Assembly: GCA_036244855.1 (NCBI GenBank)
Contig: BQKZ01000147.1
Location: forward strand, 53,340-117,339
DNA from: Temnopleurus reevesii
Taxonomy: Eukaryota > Echinodermata > Echinoidea > Temnopleuroida > Temnopleuridae
Length of the DNA stretch: 64,000 nt
Direction: 5' to 3'
Positions 49,208-59,727 of the stretch are shown in pieces (position 1 is the stretch's first letter; every line of letters begins with the position of its first letter). The notes under the pieces were generated by a model. The model did not search any database and was not told where the DNA came from. It was given only the letters and a program-made list of their open reading frames with translations. A program made the translations under genes and the position numbers.

Positions 49208-49371
49208 GAGACTTTCCAAGAACCCTTTGGCATGTGACTGTCATCTAAGCTGGTTGGCTCTCTGGCTAAGACCTCATATCCATCTTGGTCTCTTCACAAC
49301 CTGCGAGACACCACGTCAGCTTCAGGGACTTAAAGTGGCTGAACTACAGACTACAGACTTCAGGTGTACAG
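49208..49371 (+). CDS. slit: slit ortholog, internal exon: LRRCT cysteine cap closing domain D1
   Basis: This 164-bp exon has an acceptor in ctcttccag and a gtaaga donor. It encodes 54 residues plus a split Gly codon. The start RLSKNPLACDCHLSWLALWL is the hallmark of an LRR C-terminal cap (NPxxCDCxLxWLxxWL). Its four cysteines are at exon residues 9, 11, 32 and 53, as expected for the two disulfides of LRRCT. Vertebrate Slit D1 has the same layout (NLYCDCHLAWLSDWLR ... C ... NVAxVQ ... C). The exon closes D1 and leads in frame, phase 1, to the D2 cap exon at 58980. The 3' end of this exon, encoding VAELQTTDFRCT plus its donor, has recognisable copies in the downstream intron (see 49600-50320). 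Confidence 0.97.
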
Positions 49372-49599
49372 GTAAGAACATTACCTTTTCAGCCTTTAGT
49401 ATGCCTCTTCCAGACGGATATGGGATTTTAATGTGTTTTCATATTCATTGTGGCCACCCAAGGGAAACAGAAAAAATGGCCACTCTTGTCAAAGGACCTC
49501 TATATCCAGGTTATATAACAAACATTTTCATATGGAGGTAATCAATTTATATGGCCATTATAGAAAGGTGGTCACTATGAACAGGTGGCTGCTAAATGC

Positions 49600-50320
49600 A
49601 GGTTTAATTGTAAATGGTTTACAAGTATGCAGACTTCTTAGTACCAGACAAAAGTGTCCGCAGACTTCTGAATGTCATTTAAAAGTGTCTGCAGATTTTT
49701 AAAGTTTCTGCAAATGTCCAAGCTCATAAGGAGGCTTCCGAGTTCAGATGTATTGCTTTTTACGTTATTTGTATGCCCCTTCTCAGTTGAGATGTCAATG
49801 GGTCTGCAGATCTTTTATGTGGTTTTCAGGTGTCTGTAAATGTCTGCAGATCTTTGAATGTCATTTGAAATTGTTTGATGACTTCTGAATGCTATTTGAA
49901 AGTGTCTGCAGACTAATAGGAATGATGCGAAAATATCTGCAGATCACTAATGACACAATGAGGCTGAATTACAGATGGCAGTCTTCAGATTTTCAGGTTA
50001 GAGCAATGCCTTTTCAGCCGTCTTGTCTCTTCAGAATTTGCAGCAGACCTCTTGGTAAACTTACACGTGTCTGTAGACATTTAAAAGTGTCTGCAGACTT
50101 TTGAGTGATGTTAAAAAGTATCTGCAGACATCTAGTGATACAAGGAGGCTGAATTGCAGATGACAGACTTAAGATCTACAGGTAATATCATTGCTTTTTC
50201 AGCCATTTGTATGTCCCTTCTCAGCAGACTGGTTTTGATGAGACTGCAGATCTTCTTTTTATATGGTTCACAAGTGTCTGCAAATGTCTGCAGATCTTTG
50301 AATGTCATTTGAAAGTGCTT
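49600..50320 (+). repeat. tandem array derived from the slit LRRCT exon end and its splice donor
   Basis: Three degenerate copies of the last ~37 bp of the exon 49208-49371 lie in the intron just downstream: 49731-49757 (internally deleted), 49960-49996 and 50145-50181. The last reads GAGGCTGAATTGCAGATGAC and then AGACTTAAGATCTACAG followed by gtaata. In the slit frame it would encode EAELQMTDLRSTG, against VAELQTTDFRCTG in the real exon. The flanking intron start (CATTGCTTTTTCAGCC against CATTACCTTTTCAGCC) is also copied. Between copies, TGTCTGCAGACTT-like units recur many times. The copies have no usable acceptor-to-donor open frame, so they are exon debris rather than exons. Confidence 0.85.
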
Positions 50321-50689
50321 ACACACAACAGGTAAAGAGCAGTGAGATTTCCACCATTCTTACAGTATGTCCCTTACAAACAGACTTTAATTTCAAAGTA
50401 TTATACTCTATGAAGTTCACCTTTTGAAGACTGGCTTCTTTTGTACATAGTATCAGCAGTGGGTATGGTGGTCCTAAATCAAACCTACATTGTATCCTCA
50501 CCTGTTTATGGCAATGTTGAAAGTGTCATAATTCGGAAACTTCATTTTAAATTAGCAATGAACCCCTGTTCAGCTGTGTGTCTCCATGCCAGGCCTAGTC
50601 ATGAATATTTCAGTTCATATTTCGCTGATGATGAATGACCAATTTCTACCTTGAAAGAGTTTGAGCTTGGATCTTGCCAAGTAGAGAGA

Positions 50690-50890
50690 AGGAGGAAGAG
50701 AGAGAGAGAGAGCGAGAGCGATAATGATTGTAAGAGAGAGAGGGAGAGAGCGGGAGGGGATGGAAGGAGGGAGGGGAGAGGTTGTGAGAGTAGGGGTAAG
50801 GAGGGTGGATTTGATTGGGTGAAGAGAGGGAAAATCGAACAAAGAAAAAGAGGCAGAGAGGAAAAGAATGAAAAGAGGGAAAGGGGGGGT
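50690..50890. repeat. GA-rich purine tract
   Basis: About 200 bp almost entirely A and G on the + strand, with GAGAGAGAGAGAGAGCGAGA near 50700 and GGAAAGGGGGGG near 50880. Open frames here (RERESE-type or SLSLSL-type) are low-complexity. Confidence 0.9.
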
Positions 50891-51299
50891 TGTAGTCTAG
50901 CACCGAATTTCACAACAAAATTTGTGATTCATGCCTCATCATCTCCAGTGGAATGATATTGGAAAATTGTTCAGAATTTTGTATCACTTGGCCTCAACTT
51001 TGGGGAATTCATGACTGAAATGTGAGGGCCAATAATGGTGAGGAAGAAATATTACCCATTTCCGCTTGCATGTTGGTGCTCCGTTGCCATGGTAACTGAG
51101 TTTGGCTGGGTGGAGGAGCTGAAGTGGGGAGTTGAAAGTGAAGTGTATGTTGAAGAGCAGCTGTTGATCAGAAGGGTTAAAGGGTTGAAGGAGGAGGAGG
51201 AGTGAGTAGGATGCAAATTTGGGACAAGTAAGTTACGATGGTCTGTAGGTCATTGTGATGGTGTCTCTAAAATAGTGCAATGAATGTTCATGTATTTTG

Positions 51300-51860
51300 T
51301 TCTTCGTTGTGTCTGCTTTAATTTTTATCACTCCATTTTACCTTACCTCTTGAATTTCCTCTCCTATAATCTGCTGTTCCCCTCTCACTTTGTATCTTTG
51401 TCACTTCCTCCCTTCCTCTCTTTGCCACTTTCTGCCTTTCACTTTAACTCCTCATTTATCTTTCCTCCCTTTGTTAATATTTCCTTCCATTCTGTTCCGT
51501 ATAATTCTCCATTGATAAATGCATCATTTTGATCTTGTGTATCCTTCTTATTTGTATCCATTTCTCATATTGATTATATATACTCTCCAAGTTTTCTCTC
51601 TTTTCCTCCTACATTTTCGCTTAAGTCATTCTCTTCATTTTCACCCTAGATTTCTTACTAATTATGCAATGTCTCTTGTCTTTCTCTATTTCAAGTACGC
51701 TATTATTTTCTTTCAAGCGTCATTTTCCGGCTACTCTCTTCCTTTCTTTCATTGGTATTTTCATGATAAAATTGTTTTCAGGCTACAATTTTTCTCTCCT
51801 TTTCTATCTAAAGTTCATTTCCCTTTTCTACCATTTAATACCTCAAAAACCTAGATTCTT
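51300..51860. repeat. pyrimidine-rich stretch
   Basis: T/C-dominated sequence (CACTTCCTCCCTTCCTCTCT, TTTCACTTTAACTCC), opposite in strand bias to the purine tract 400 bp upstream. Apparent ORFs are low-complexity Phe/Leu/Ser. Confidence 0.7.
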
Positions 51861-51924
51861 GCTGCTCAAATGGCATGAGTAAGAGTGTCCAGTAGTTTTA
51901 TAACCAAATGTTATTGGTGATATG

Positions 51925-52615
51925 NNNNNNNNNNNNNNNNNNNNNNNNNNNNNNNNNNNNNNNNNNNNNNNNNNNNNNNNNNNNNNNNNNNNNNNNNNNN
52001 NNNNNNNNNNNNNNNNNNNNNNNNNNNNNNNNNNNNNNNNNNNNNNNNNNNNNNNNNNNNNNNNNNNNNNNNNNNNNNNNNNNNNNNNNNNNNNNNNNNN
52101 NNNNNNNNNNNNNNNNNNNNNNNNNNNNNNNNNNNNNNNNNNNNNNNNNNNNNNNNNNNNNNNNNNNNNNNNNNNNNNNNNNNNNNNNNNNNNNNNNNNN
52201 NNNNNNNNNNNNNNNNNNNNNNNNNNNNNNNNNNNNNNNNNNNNNNNNNNNNNNNNNNNNNNNNNNNNNNNNNNNNNNNNNNNNNNNNNNNNNNNNNNNN
52301 NNNNNNNNNNNNNNNNNNNNNNNNNNNNNNNNNNNNNNNNNNNNNNNNNNNNNNNNNNNNNNNNNNNNNNNNNNNNNNNNNNNNNNNNNNNNNNNNNNNN
52401 NNNNNNNNNNNNNNNNNNNNNNNNNNNNNNNNNNNNNNNNNNNNNNNNNNNNNNNNNNNNNNNNNNNNNNNNNNNNNNNNNNNNNNNNNNNNNNNNNNNN
52501 NNNNNNNNNNNNNNNNNNNNNNNNNNNNNNNNNNNNNNNNNNNNNNNNNNNNNNNNNNNNNNNNNNNNNNNNNNNNNNNNNNNNNNNNNNNNNNNNNNNN
52601 NNNNNNNNNNNNNNN
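51925..52615. other. assembly gap (691 N)
   Basis: An uninterrupted N run. The right edge opens inside a family-G element, whose missing part presumably lies in the gap. Confidence 0.99.
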
Positions 52616-52804
52616 AGCAAAATATTGTTATAACCAAGAGAGGGCGCTAAATACGATTTAACGGTCAAATTCAAATTTTCAAAAGAATTCGCTCGTAGAA
52701 AATTATGCTATGATCTTGAAATGTTTATACAAACTATATGTCATGGTATATATCCCCAAAATTCACATTTCTTTAATCTTTACCAAAACTATACACGGGC
52801 TTTA
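52616..52804. repeat. family G TIR element, truncated by the N gap
   Basis: Reads inverse to the left part of 24928-25441: AACCAAGAGAGGGCGCTAAA, then TTCAAAAGAATTCGCTCG across a block boundary, and finally TACACGGGCTTTA. Over about 190 bp it is almost identical to the 24928 copy, which points to recent movement of this family. The rest is in the gap. Confidence 0.72.
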
Positions 52805-52814
52805 AAGTAATCTG

Positions 52815-52914
52815 AATCTGTAAATGTATGAGTACTTCGTCAAATTGATCCTATGGCATCAAAACTGTGATGCCATAGGATCAATTTGACGAAGTACTCA
52901 TACATTTACAGATT
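52815..52914. repeat. perfect 47-bp inverted repeat with 6-nt loop
   Basis: 52815-52861 and 52868-52914 are exact reverse complements (checked base by base), separated by AAACTG. The arm begins AATCTGTAAATGTATGAG and ends TATGGCATCA. It lies 10 bp after the truncated family G copy. It could be a hairpin-RNA locus, a recent palindromic duplication, or a fold-back sequencing or assembly artefact. Confidence 0.9.
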
Positions 52915-53659
52915 GAACAATTCAGGTATGAGATCTGTTCATTTCATTCACTATCTCAAAATATTGAAAACAATCAACAAATGATGATAATACTAATCAT
53001 AATCAACTTTATATATCAAGCAATTTGTTTCTTTGGCAAGTGCATGGTAGTTCTACTGGAAGAGATGGCCACAGATGTACACTTCATCATTTCAAGGATA
53101 GGCATTTAACACAAGATAATCTTCTGGACTTGCTGACTGGATACTAAAGTACCATTAATGCTCATAATAGTAATGTCTCTGACACAACAAATTGATCCTT
53201 CATGAAGTTCTAGCGATTTATGGGTAACCCAATTGTTTCTAATTTCATTCATGAGTATTTGCTGAATCTGAAGGTTTTTTTTAAAAAGCCTCTGCAAATT
53301 TCATGTTACCCTTTAAACCTGAAAAGGCAATGATCTTGGGAGGAAGTCCACATTTAAGTGACATTCTTTTTATTACTTCAGGTTCTTGTAAATCTCACAG
53401 ACTATACTGTTACAAATTATTACCTTTGATTGAAAACAGAGAGGGCTTTTATTTCCTCCTTAGGTCTCAAATGGAATATCAAAGTTTTGGAATGGGTCTT
53501 TGGAGGTGAAATAGAATCGTCAATAAGTCTCAACTCACAGCTGAATCAGGAAAGATTTAGGGGCTTGGCTAATTGTAGGTACAAGTGGCGAAGGTGCTAA
53601 AATTTTCATCTTTCAAACATAAATCTCCTTGTCTGTACTCATTCACTTGCCTTTGATTT

Positions 53660-54220
53660 ACAGTCAGTCATGTACAACCTCAGCTTAGCTGCTCTATGTG
53701 TATTATACTTCAGCTTTGTAATGTTGGATACGGAAGTTTGAACTATGTTAGTTTCCTGAGATATGTATTGATATCCCACTGCAGCCACCAGTTTCGAAAA
53801 CCCAACATCTAATTAAATTTTGTCATTGATTGTCATGGATATATGTCAGGAACACTTTATTGTACTTTTGCTGTATTTATATAGAATTAATCTCAGATTT
53901 GATTTCTTAATTTGTATTGATGCCCACTCCTGCCACTAGTTTAAAAAATCCCAATATCTTATTTAATTTCACCATTGCTTGACATGGCTATGTCAGGAAC
54001 ACAATCTTAGTTTAGCTATAATATAGCAATACTTTGGCAAGGATTATTTTTTTTATTTGAAGTTTGTTGGTGTTCTTTTAATAGATTTGGATAGATACCC
54101 CACTGCTGCCACCAGTTTAAAAAGGTTCATTAGCTCTTGAATTTTGAGCTTGATCGACATGAACATGTCAGGAACACAAGCCCAATCTAACTTCTATAAT
54201 GCTTTTCTATTTTTAAAATT
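53660..54220. repeat. three-unit diverged tandem repeat, 150-170 bp period
   Basis: Core blocks near 53771, 53921 and 54094 share CCCACTGCAGCCACCAGTTT (or CCCACTCCTGCCACTAG), a CCAACATCT/CCCAATATCT motif and GTCAGGAACAC. Sequence before the first core resembles the unit tail (CTTAGCTGCT against TTTAGCTATA), so a partial fourth unit may precede it. Confidence 0.7.
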
Positions 54221-54984
54221 TGGATATACGCTATAAAAGAATTGCCAAGGGATACATACACAAGAAAAAGTTTTGAAGTTCTGAAGAGTTTTTTTTTTTT
54301 AAATTTTAGATAGTGAATGGTGCATGATAATGTTAGATATGTTGGTTTTACAACTATATGTACTAAAATTAATTTGAAAATGATACTTTTCAGATAGGCC
54401 TAAACAGGCCAAACTAGGATCTGTTATCGAACCTTTCAAAGTATAAACTGAGCCCTAATATATAACCTCACCTTGTTAAATCCCTTTCACCTGTGTAGGG
54501 ATATATGACACCTTCCTTGACACCTTGTGTGTAAACTTGTCAAAATGTTGCCAATTTGCGATGATTGGACGTGATTGATGGGCACTTTCACTTTCCAAAC
54601 AGCTTAAAAACTTGGGGATAAAAAGCCGATTATAAAAATAATGCGACAAATTTTGGGAATTGCCAAGCTTTCTTTTATGATCTAGCAATGAATATGTTTG
54701 TGCCATTGTGTGTAGAGCTGATTTTCTACTGAATATCAGTTCAGATAAACTTTGAGGAGTGAATTAGAATGAATTACAGAATGATAGAAAGTTAGAATTG
54801 ATGGAATAATCAAGTCAGGGTATGAATGATAAATTTTAAAAATGTATCAAGATTTATGAAAATCCAGTGCTGAGATTATGTCATTCTTTCTTTCAAAACA
54901 TACGTAATTATATACAAGTATTGATCTATAGGCCTTATATCGCACTCCGATTAAAGTAGCATCATGTTACTCGTATAAATTTAA

Positions 54985-55430
54985 AAGAAGAGTCTACCCA
55001 TAATAATAATAATAATAATTTTGTAACAGAAGCAGAAAATATTGGTGAATAAAATAAAAAAAGTTTGAGGAAAATCGGACAAGTTATAAAAAGTTGTGAA
55101 TTTTTAAAGATTTGAAAAAATGGGCAAATCAGTGGAAATTTCCAGAGATGTTGCCAATTTGATGACATCATGGGTGCACAACTAACCAGAGTTTTCATTA
55201 TAGATATGGTGCAAAATTTGTTATTTTTACAGACAGTTGCAAAGTTTGTATGAATGTAAACATGCAAATAGTGGATCTACATATCTATCATAAAGATATC
55301 CTATTGTTAAAGTTTTGAGGAAATCATACTTTTCGGAAAAAAGTAACATTTAATAACTTTGATATGAATGTAATATATGGTTAGGTGTGCACCTGTGGCG
55401 AAATATAATTTTTTAGTCTAAACTCTTCTT
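54985..55430. repeat. candidate TIR element flanked by TTAA
   Basis: The left end AAGAAGAGTCTACC and the right end TAGTCTAAACTCTTCTT are inverted over about 9-13 bp, and TTAA lies directly outside both ends (54981-54984 and 55431-55434). It includes an AAT microsatellite and GATGACATCATGGGTGCAC. TTAA duplications suggest piggyBac-type movement, but the termini are not typical, so the superfamily is uncertain. Confidence 0.5.
55000..55019. repeat. AAT microsatellite
   Basis: Six or seven AAT units, inside the candidate TTAA-flanked element. Confidence 0.95.
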
Positions 55431-55433
55431 TTA

Positions 55434-55540
55434 AGAGGGAAAGAAATTACTCTGGTGTACCTCTGGCTATTGTCAATTCTTGAATGGATGTTGTTTATTT
55501 TGTCCAAATCGTTTGTACCGTTTGCTCTCAGTGATGTGCA
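55434..55540. repeat. family H element, right half
   Basis: GTGTACCTCTGGCTATTGTC, TGAATGGATGTTGTTTATTT, then TGTCCAAATCG and GTTTGCTCTCAGTGATG match the right part of the family H copy at 12424-12510. The left half is absent. It begins where the TTAA-flanked element ends. Confidence 0.55.
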
Positions 55541-56194
55541 CCGATAGGCTAATGAGATGTGTGTTAATTCATACAAATATTGCAATTTGATTGTTGCTAC
55601 AACACTTTCATGCGAAAGTCCTGTTGAATGCTAGTTCATGAAATCACGGTTGATACCATGTTTCTGGAGCATATTTTGTCCTTCATTTCATCAACGAATT
55701 AGTAAATATGTCTATTTATGCTGGAACCATTAGTGATGAAATTTGCCTGCTATCACTGGAGAATGGTTATTATCATCGGGTTTTTACTTTTATGAAGTTG
55801 CTACATGATTTCCTTTGTATACATCCATGGTTGCAAAGTTTGGCCAGTCGGCATGCATAGTGCAGAATCGTTCTTTTTAAGTTATAAGCTGAGGAGGTCA
55901 GGTGAGGTTAACCTGCTCTACCTTGCATAGTGAAGTATGCCTCCAGCGGTCTCATCTGGAACACACCTGGCTTGCTTGCTTGCTTTCTTGCTGGCGCGAT
56001 AGGGTCGGTGAGATATCTATCCTTGTCTGTGAGTGAATACACTCCAGTGCTGAAAAATATTGTTTGGTTGCCCTCTGAAAATGGCCTGACCTGAAAACTT
56101 TTCACTCAAATAAAAAGATCATAGCAAAATTATAAACATTGCGAAATATGACCTGAAGAGTCATTTTCATATGTTCTTTGGCTTTTCACTCTCA

Positions 56195-56664
56195 TTTAAA
56201 GCGAAAGACCAGTTTTGGGAGGAGGGCGCTTCAGATATTTAACTAGTTTGCCAGCTGCAGTAAAATTATTACCATAACGCAGTTTTTCAATAGTAAATTA
56301 GAGCATGTTCATAGTTTGTTTGAATGAAATCGACCTAGAAATGGCTTAATTATCGCAAAATAAAACAACCTGCTGCGGTCGTACTTCCTCACAGAACATG
56401 CTTCACGCACAAAATGAACGCGAACTCACACACCGCAGACAATACCACCGATCGCACCGCCCATTTCAGGCCGACGCTTCCCCGCTCTAAAGCACTTAGC
56501 ACACCGTAGGAGCAACGGCGGATTGACCTGTTCGACGTAAAATACACAGAATACGAGCAAAAATGTACTCCTAATATCCTACATAGATATATTTAGGCAT
56601 GTAAAGCAACTTGTGAATACATCAGCTCGTTTAACATCAATTTCTGCATCCTGGTCTTTAAGAA
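56195..56664. repeat. candidate TIR element with a GC-rich core
   Basis: TTTAAAGCGAAAGACCAG at the left and CTGGTCTTTAAG at the right are imperfect inverse ends. The centre (about 56360-56540) is strikingly GC-rich for the region, with CACACCGCAGACAATACC and GATCGCACCGCCC. No ORF. It could equally be a single-copy regulatory island with chance ends. Confidence 0.4.
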
Positions 56665-57949
56665 TCTATACCTTTAAATCTTATTTTCTTCATGTAATGT
56701 TTTGATTGTTTTTTTAAAAGCAAAAGGAATGATTAATGAATAAAAAAGCACTTTTTTCCAACCTTGAGGTCGTTATTTTCAAATATATGACATTCAATGA
56801 CAATCAAACTCTAATTTTCGGGGGCCATTCTGATTGGTAAACTATTACCTTTGTGTTACAGGGCCCTAGTCATTTACAAGGGGGGACCAAAGATGACTAC
56901 ATTATCTCATGTAGTCATAGGGAACAAGATGAATGGCCATTTAGGATCCAACTAGCAGTTTTAGGTAGTCCTTGGTAAACTTAATTGAGGCATGAGAGAG
57001 AAATGGGGAAAAATCAAAATTCTCAGTGCACCAGCATCCAGTATACCGAGAAATATGAAATTATAGCTTAGAGGCAGACACACTCATTCAGTAACACCTC
57101 TCACAAAAGGGCCCGCCCGTACAAATCAGATTTTACCATCTCGTCTCGGCCTTTCGGCTCTCCCCGAGTGAGAAAACCTCCGAGGCCAGAAAATTATCCC
57201 TCTTCAGCGACAAGCATCCTCACGTGGCTTGCTGGCGAATCAATAAAATGGAAGATAGCAATCGTCATGGATACTTGTAATGGGTTCTGTTGTTCCTCTT
57301 CTCTGCCTCATTTCTAGAGTTTAGACACCTCCCGATGCATTCATGCATCTTATAATTGATTTATCTTATTTCTAAATTTATATCCAGATTGAATTGTAAC
57401 ACCCATGTTTATGTCTTCTGACTACTGTATTTCATGACTCATATTTCTAGATGGGATTTTCTGGCTACCCCAAATTTCATCAACCCGTCTTTGCTTTGAA
57501 TTCACTTTCATTTCTTGCTTCATCATGTAATAAGTAGGAAAAATCTGTTCTTGGAAACATGTTTGAATTTTTACAGCTGGTCCCGAAGTTCAAGTACATA
57601 TTGTCCAAAGGGGGGAGGGGGCCTTCTGATTTATAATCGTATGAGTTTGTCTAAGAAAGACAACCATTGTGATATGTGAATCTTTTTCCTGCAAATAAAG
57701 TTGAGAGAGATGATTTGTGTGTATTGAAGTGATACTGGCTGAACGAATATCATATACATGACTATATGATTACAAGTTATTATACAATCAAGAATAGGAT
57801 ATTTGTGCAATATTTTTCTGAGCTGAGTGAATTAATTATTTATTTCTCTTTGCCTGTGCAAAGGTATATATTTTCCTGTTTCCATGCCCAGTAATAATGT
57901 AAGCAGTAGAAACTGGATACTCGTTATCCTCACGGCAAAACAAGAAAGT

Positions 57950-58440
57950 TAATCGGTTGGGCTGCGAAACTCACACCGTTCTCCTGAATGGAGCGATAGC
58001 ATTACCGAGAACCATTGACGTTCATGAAATTTGCGACAGTCGAGAACCGAATGCAGTAAGAAATCAGGCCAAAGATGTTATTACTTTTACCCTTTTGGAA
58101 AACACCAACAAAAACCATCTCCCTCCGAATAGTTTACTTTACATTCCTGGTAATTTCCTGACAAAAGAACTCGCAAACATCGGAGTCAGGATTTTTGTAT
58201 TTATCAGACGTGTTTTTGATACCTTGTTTCTGATATGAAATGAGATTTGTGGTCTGCGAGGCGCTGTAAGCGATAGGGTAGCGGAGAACAATGAAAGTGG
58301 CAGAGGTACGTGCTGATCAGGCGGCTCTCCCTTTCCACCGACTAACCACGGCAAACATGGAGTTCTCTCCTCCTGATCACGCCTCCATCTTGCCGAGATT
58401 GGGAAATCATCCATCGCTGGCAGAAAGTGGCACTTTGGAT
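57950..58440. other. candidate regulatory island near the D2 exon
   Basis: Higher-GC, CpG-containing, non-repetitive sequence (GAGAACCATTGACGTTCATG, ATCACGCCTCCATCTTGCC) ending about 540 bp before the slit exon at 58980. A 93-codon frame at 57957-58238 has no recognised domain and no splice context. Could be regulatory. Confidence 0.3.
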
Positions 58441-58979
58441 GTTTAGATAGATTGATCTGAGTGTCTAAGGGTTTCAGATTTTCTTGTCTGATGATTTTAC
58501 GTTTAAAAGTTAATTTGCAGTTGAAATTTGATAGATGTTAGCTTTGGAAGAAATACAGGTGTGTTTGCAGAAATGTCCTAATTGGTTATAATATCCAAAT
58601 GATTCTTCTAAAACTTTTACATTAGATTCGTCTATAGTTTTAGAATACTGTAGAAAGCAAAAAATATCAAGATTTGGGGGACTATTTAACAAAGTACTGA
58701 ATGTAGAGCAAATATCATTGTTAGGTTTTCTGTCTGTGTGGAAAATGAGGAATCCAGAGATCACTAGTCTGACATGTCCCTAGGACTGTTTTTCCATCAG
58801 TTGTTTCCCCATCATTTTTTTTTATTATTCTGATCATTAGTCTCATAAAACTCAAATAAGCATCTGGTGTATACCCTGATGTTCACTTTACAAGCGTGAA
58901 TAGGGTGTCAATGGTAAACTGTTTGTAAATGAAAAAGATTAAACTAGTGAAATAAATTTGTTTTTATCATTAATTGCAG

Positions 58980-59118
58980 GGAATGAGGACCATGAAGCAT
59001 TATGTGAGATCGAACCACTGTGTCCAGAGAAGTGTACCTGCACGTCCAAGTCCGTTGATTGCAGAGCTGCTGGGCTTACGGAGCTGCCATACACCTTCCC
59101 CTATCACATGATGGAATT
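58980..59118 (+). CDS. slit: slit ortholog, internal exon: D1-D2 linker and LRRNT cap of domain D2
   Basis: This 139-bp exon has an acceptor in taattgcag and a gtaagt donor. It completes the Gly codon from 49371, then encodes 45 residues and the start of a Leu codon. The linker contains one cysteine (HEALCE), followed by the LRR N-terminal cap LCPEKCTCTSKSVDCRAAGL with spacing C-x3-C-x-C-x6-C. It ends GLTELPYTFPYHMMEL, matching the GLxEIPxxLPxxxxEI that enters the first LRR of Slit D2 in vertebrates. D2 is the domain known to bind Robo Ig1, so the receptor-binding LRRs should begin in the next exon. That exon is not visible before the window ends. The exon ends with the same two-base phase as the 72-bp LRR exons. 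Confidence 0.96.
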
Positions 59119-59596
59119 GTAAGTACAATCTTCCCATTTTTTACAGAAATATTTGAAACTTTAAAAGAGCTTGTTTAGGTTCGGATCAGCCTGTACAATT
59201 AAGGTACAAGTCAAAATTCTTGGTCATACTTCCAAAAGAATGACACATTGGAAAGCAGAGACGCAATCAATTTACCTACAGACCTATCTGTTCCCCACTC
59301 TTTTACCGTTAACCAAATCGTAACACTACTGGGAGTTCGTGGACTGAAAGATGAACCATAGCACTGAATAGGACATTGAAATCTGTGAGACATTATTTGA
59401 CCAGCGCTATACAAGAGGCCATCATCATCATCAAAATATAAATTTGGATATGAGCGTAACAAAGAAAGCACAACTCTCAATAATAATTCATTTTCTTCAT
59501 TATAGTATTGTTTAAATTCTTGGTCAAGAGTTGACCAAGAATAATTGATATATGGCCCAATGATCCCCTTTTGATTAGCCTTATATTAATCAGGTA

Positions 59597-59727
59597 AAGC
59601 CCCGGTCACATAGGATCCCGGAAGCAACACAATTCACCCGACTCGTTGTTCTGAGGCAGTCAACTGTGAATTAACAACGAGTCGGGGTGAATCGTGTTGC
59701 TTCCGGGGTCCTATGTGACCGGGGCTT
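59597..59727. repeat. foldback element family C, copy 2
   Basis: A 131-bp near-perfect hairpin. AAGCCCCGGTCACATAGGA at the left pairs with TCCTATGTGACCGGGGCTT at the right, and pairing continues through GGAAGCAACAC and CGACTCGTTGTT for about 54 bp with few mismatches. The loop of about 22 nt contains GGCAGTCAACTGTGAA. Flanked by TA on both sides. Very low arm divergence suggests recent activity or gene conversion. Confidence 0.82.

Larger units (their letters stand above)
49372..58979 (+). other. slit intron between D1 LRRCT and D2 LRRNT exons
   Basis: A 9608-bp intron joining D1 to D2. It begins with the exon-end tandem array (49600-50320), then a purine-rich tract, a pyrimidine-rich tract, an N gap, a truncated family-G copy, a perfect hairpin, a three-unit tandem repeat, two candidate TIR elements and higher-GC islands near its 3' end. 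No separate gene is recognised. Confidence 0.85.

Noticed and set aside
49889..50104. 71-codon frame overlapping the exon-tail copies, as a possible alternative slit exon
   Set aside because: The frame of the ORF differs from the slit frame at the copied segment, and in the slit frame a stop codon lies a few bases upstream with no acceptor between.
50599..50956. Open frames on both strands over the GA tract
   Set aside because: Low-complexity Arg/Glu or Ser/Leu repeats caused by the microsatellite.
51843..52674. Several open frames of about 240-264 codons crossing 51925-52615
   Set aside because: Also artefacts of an N run.
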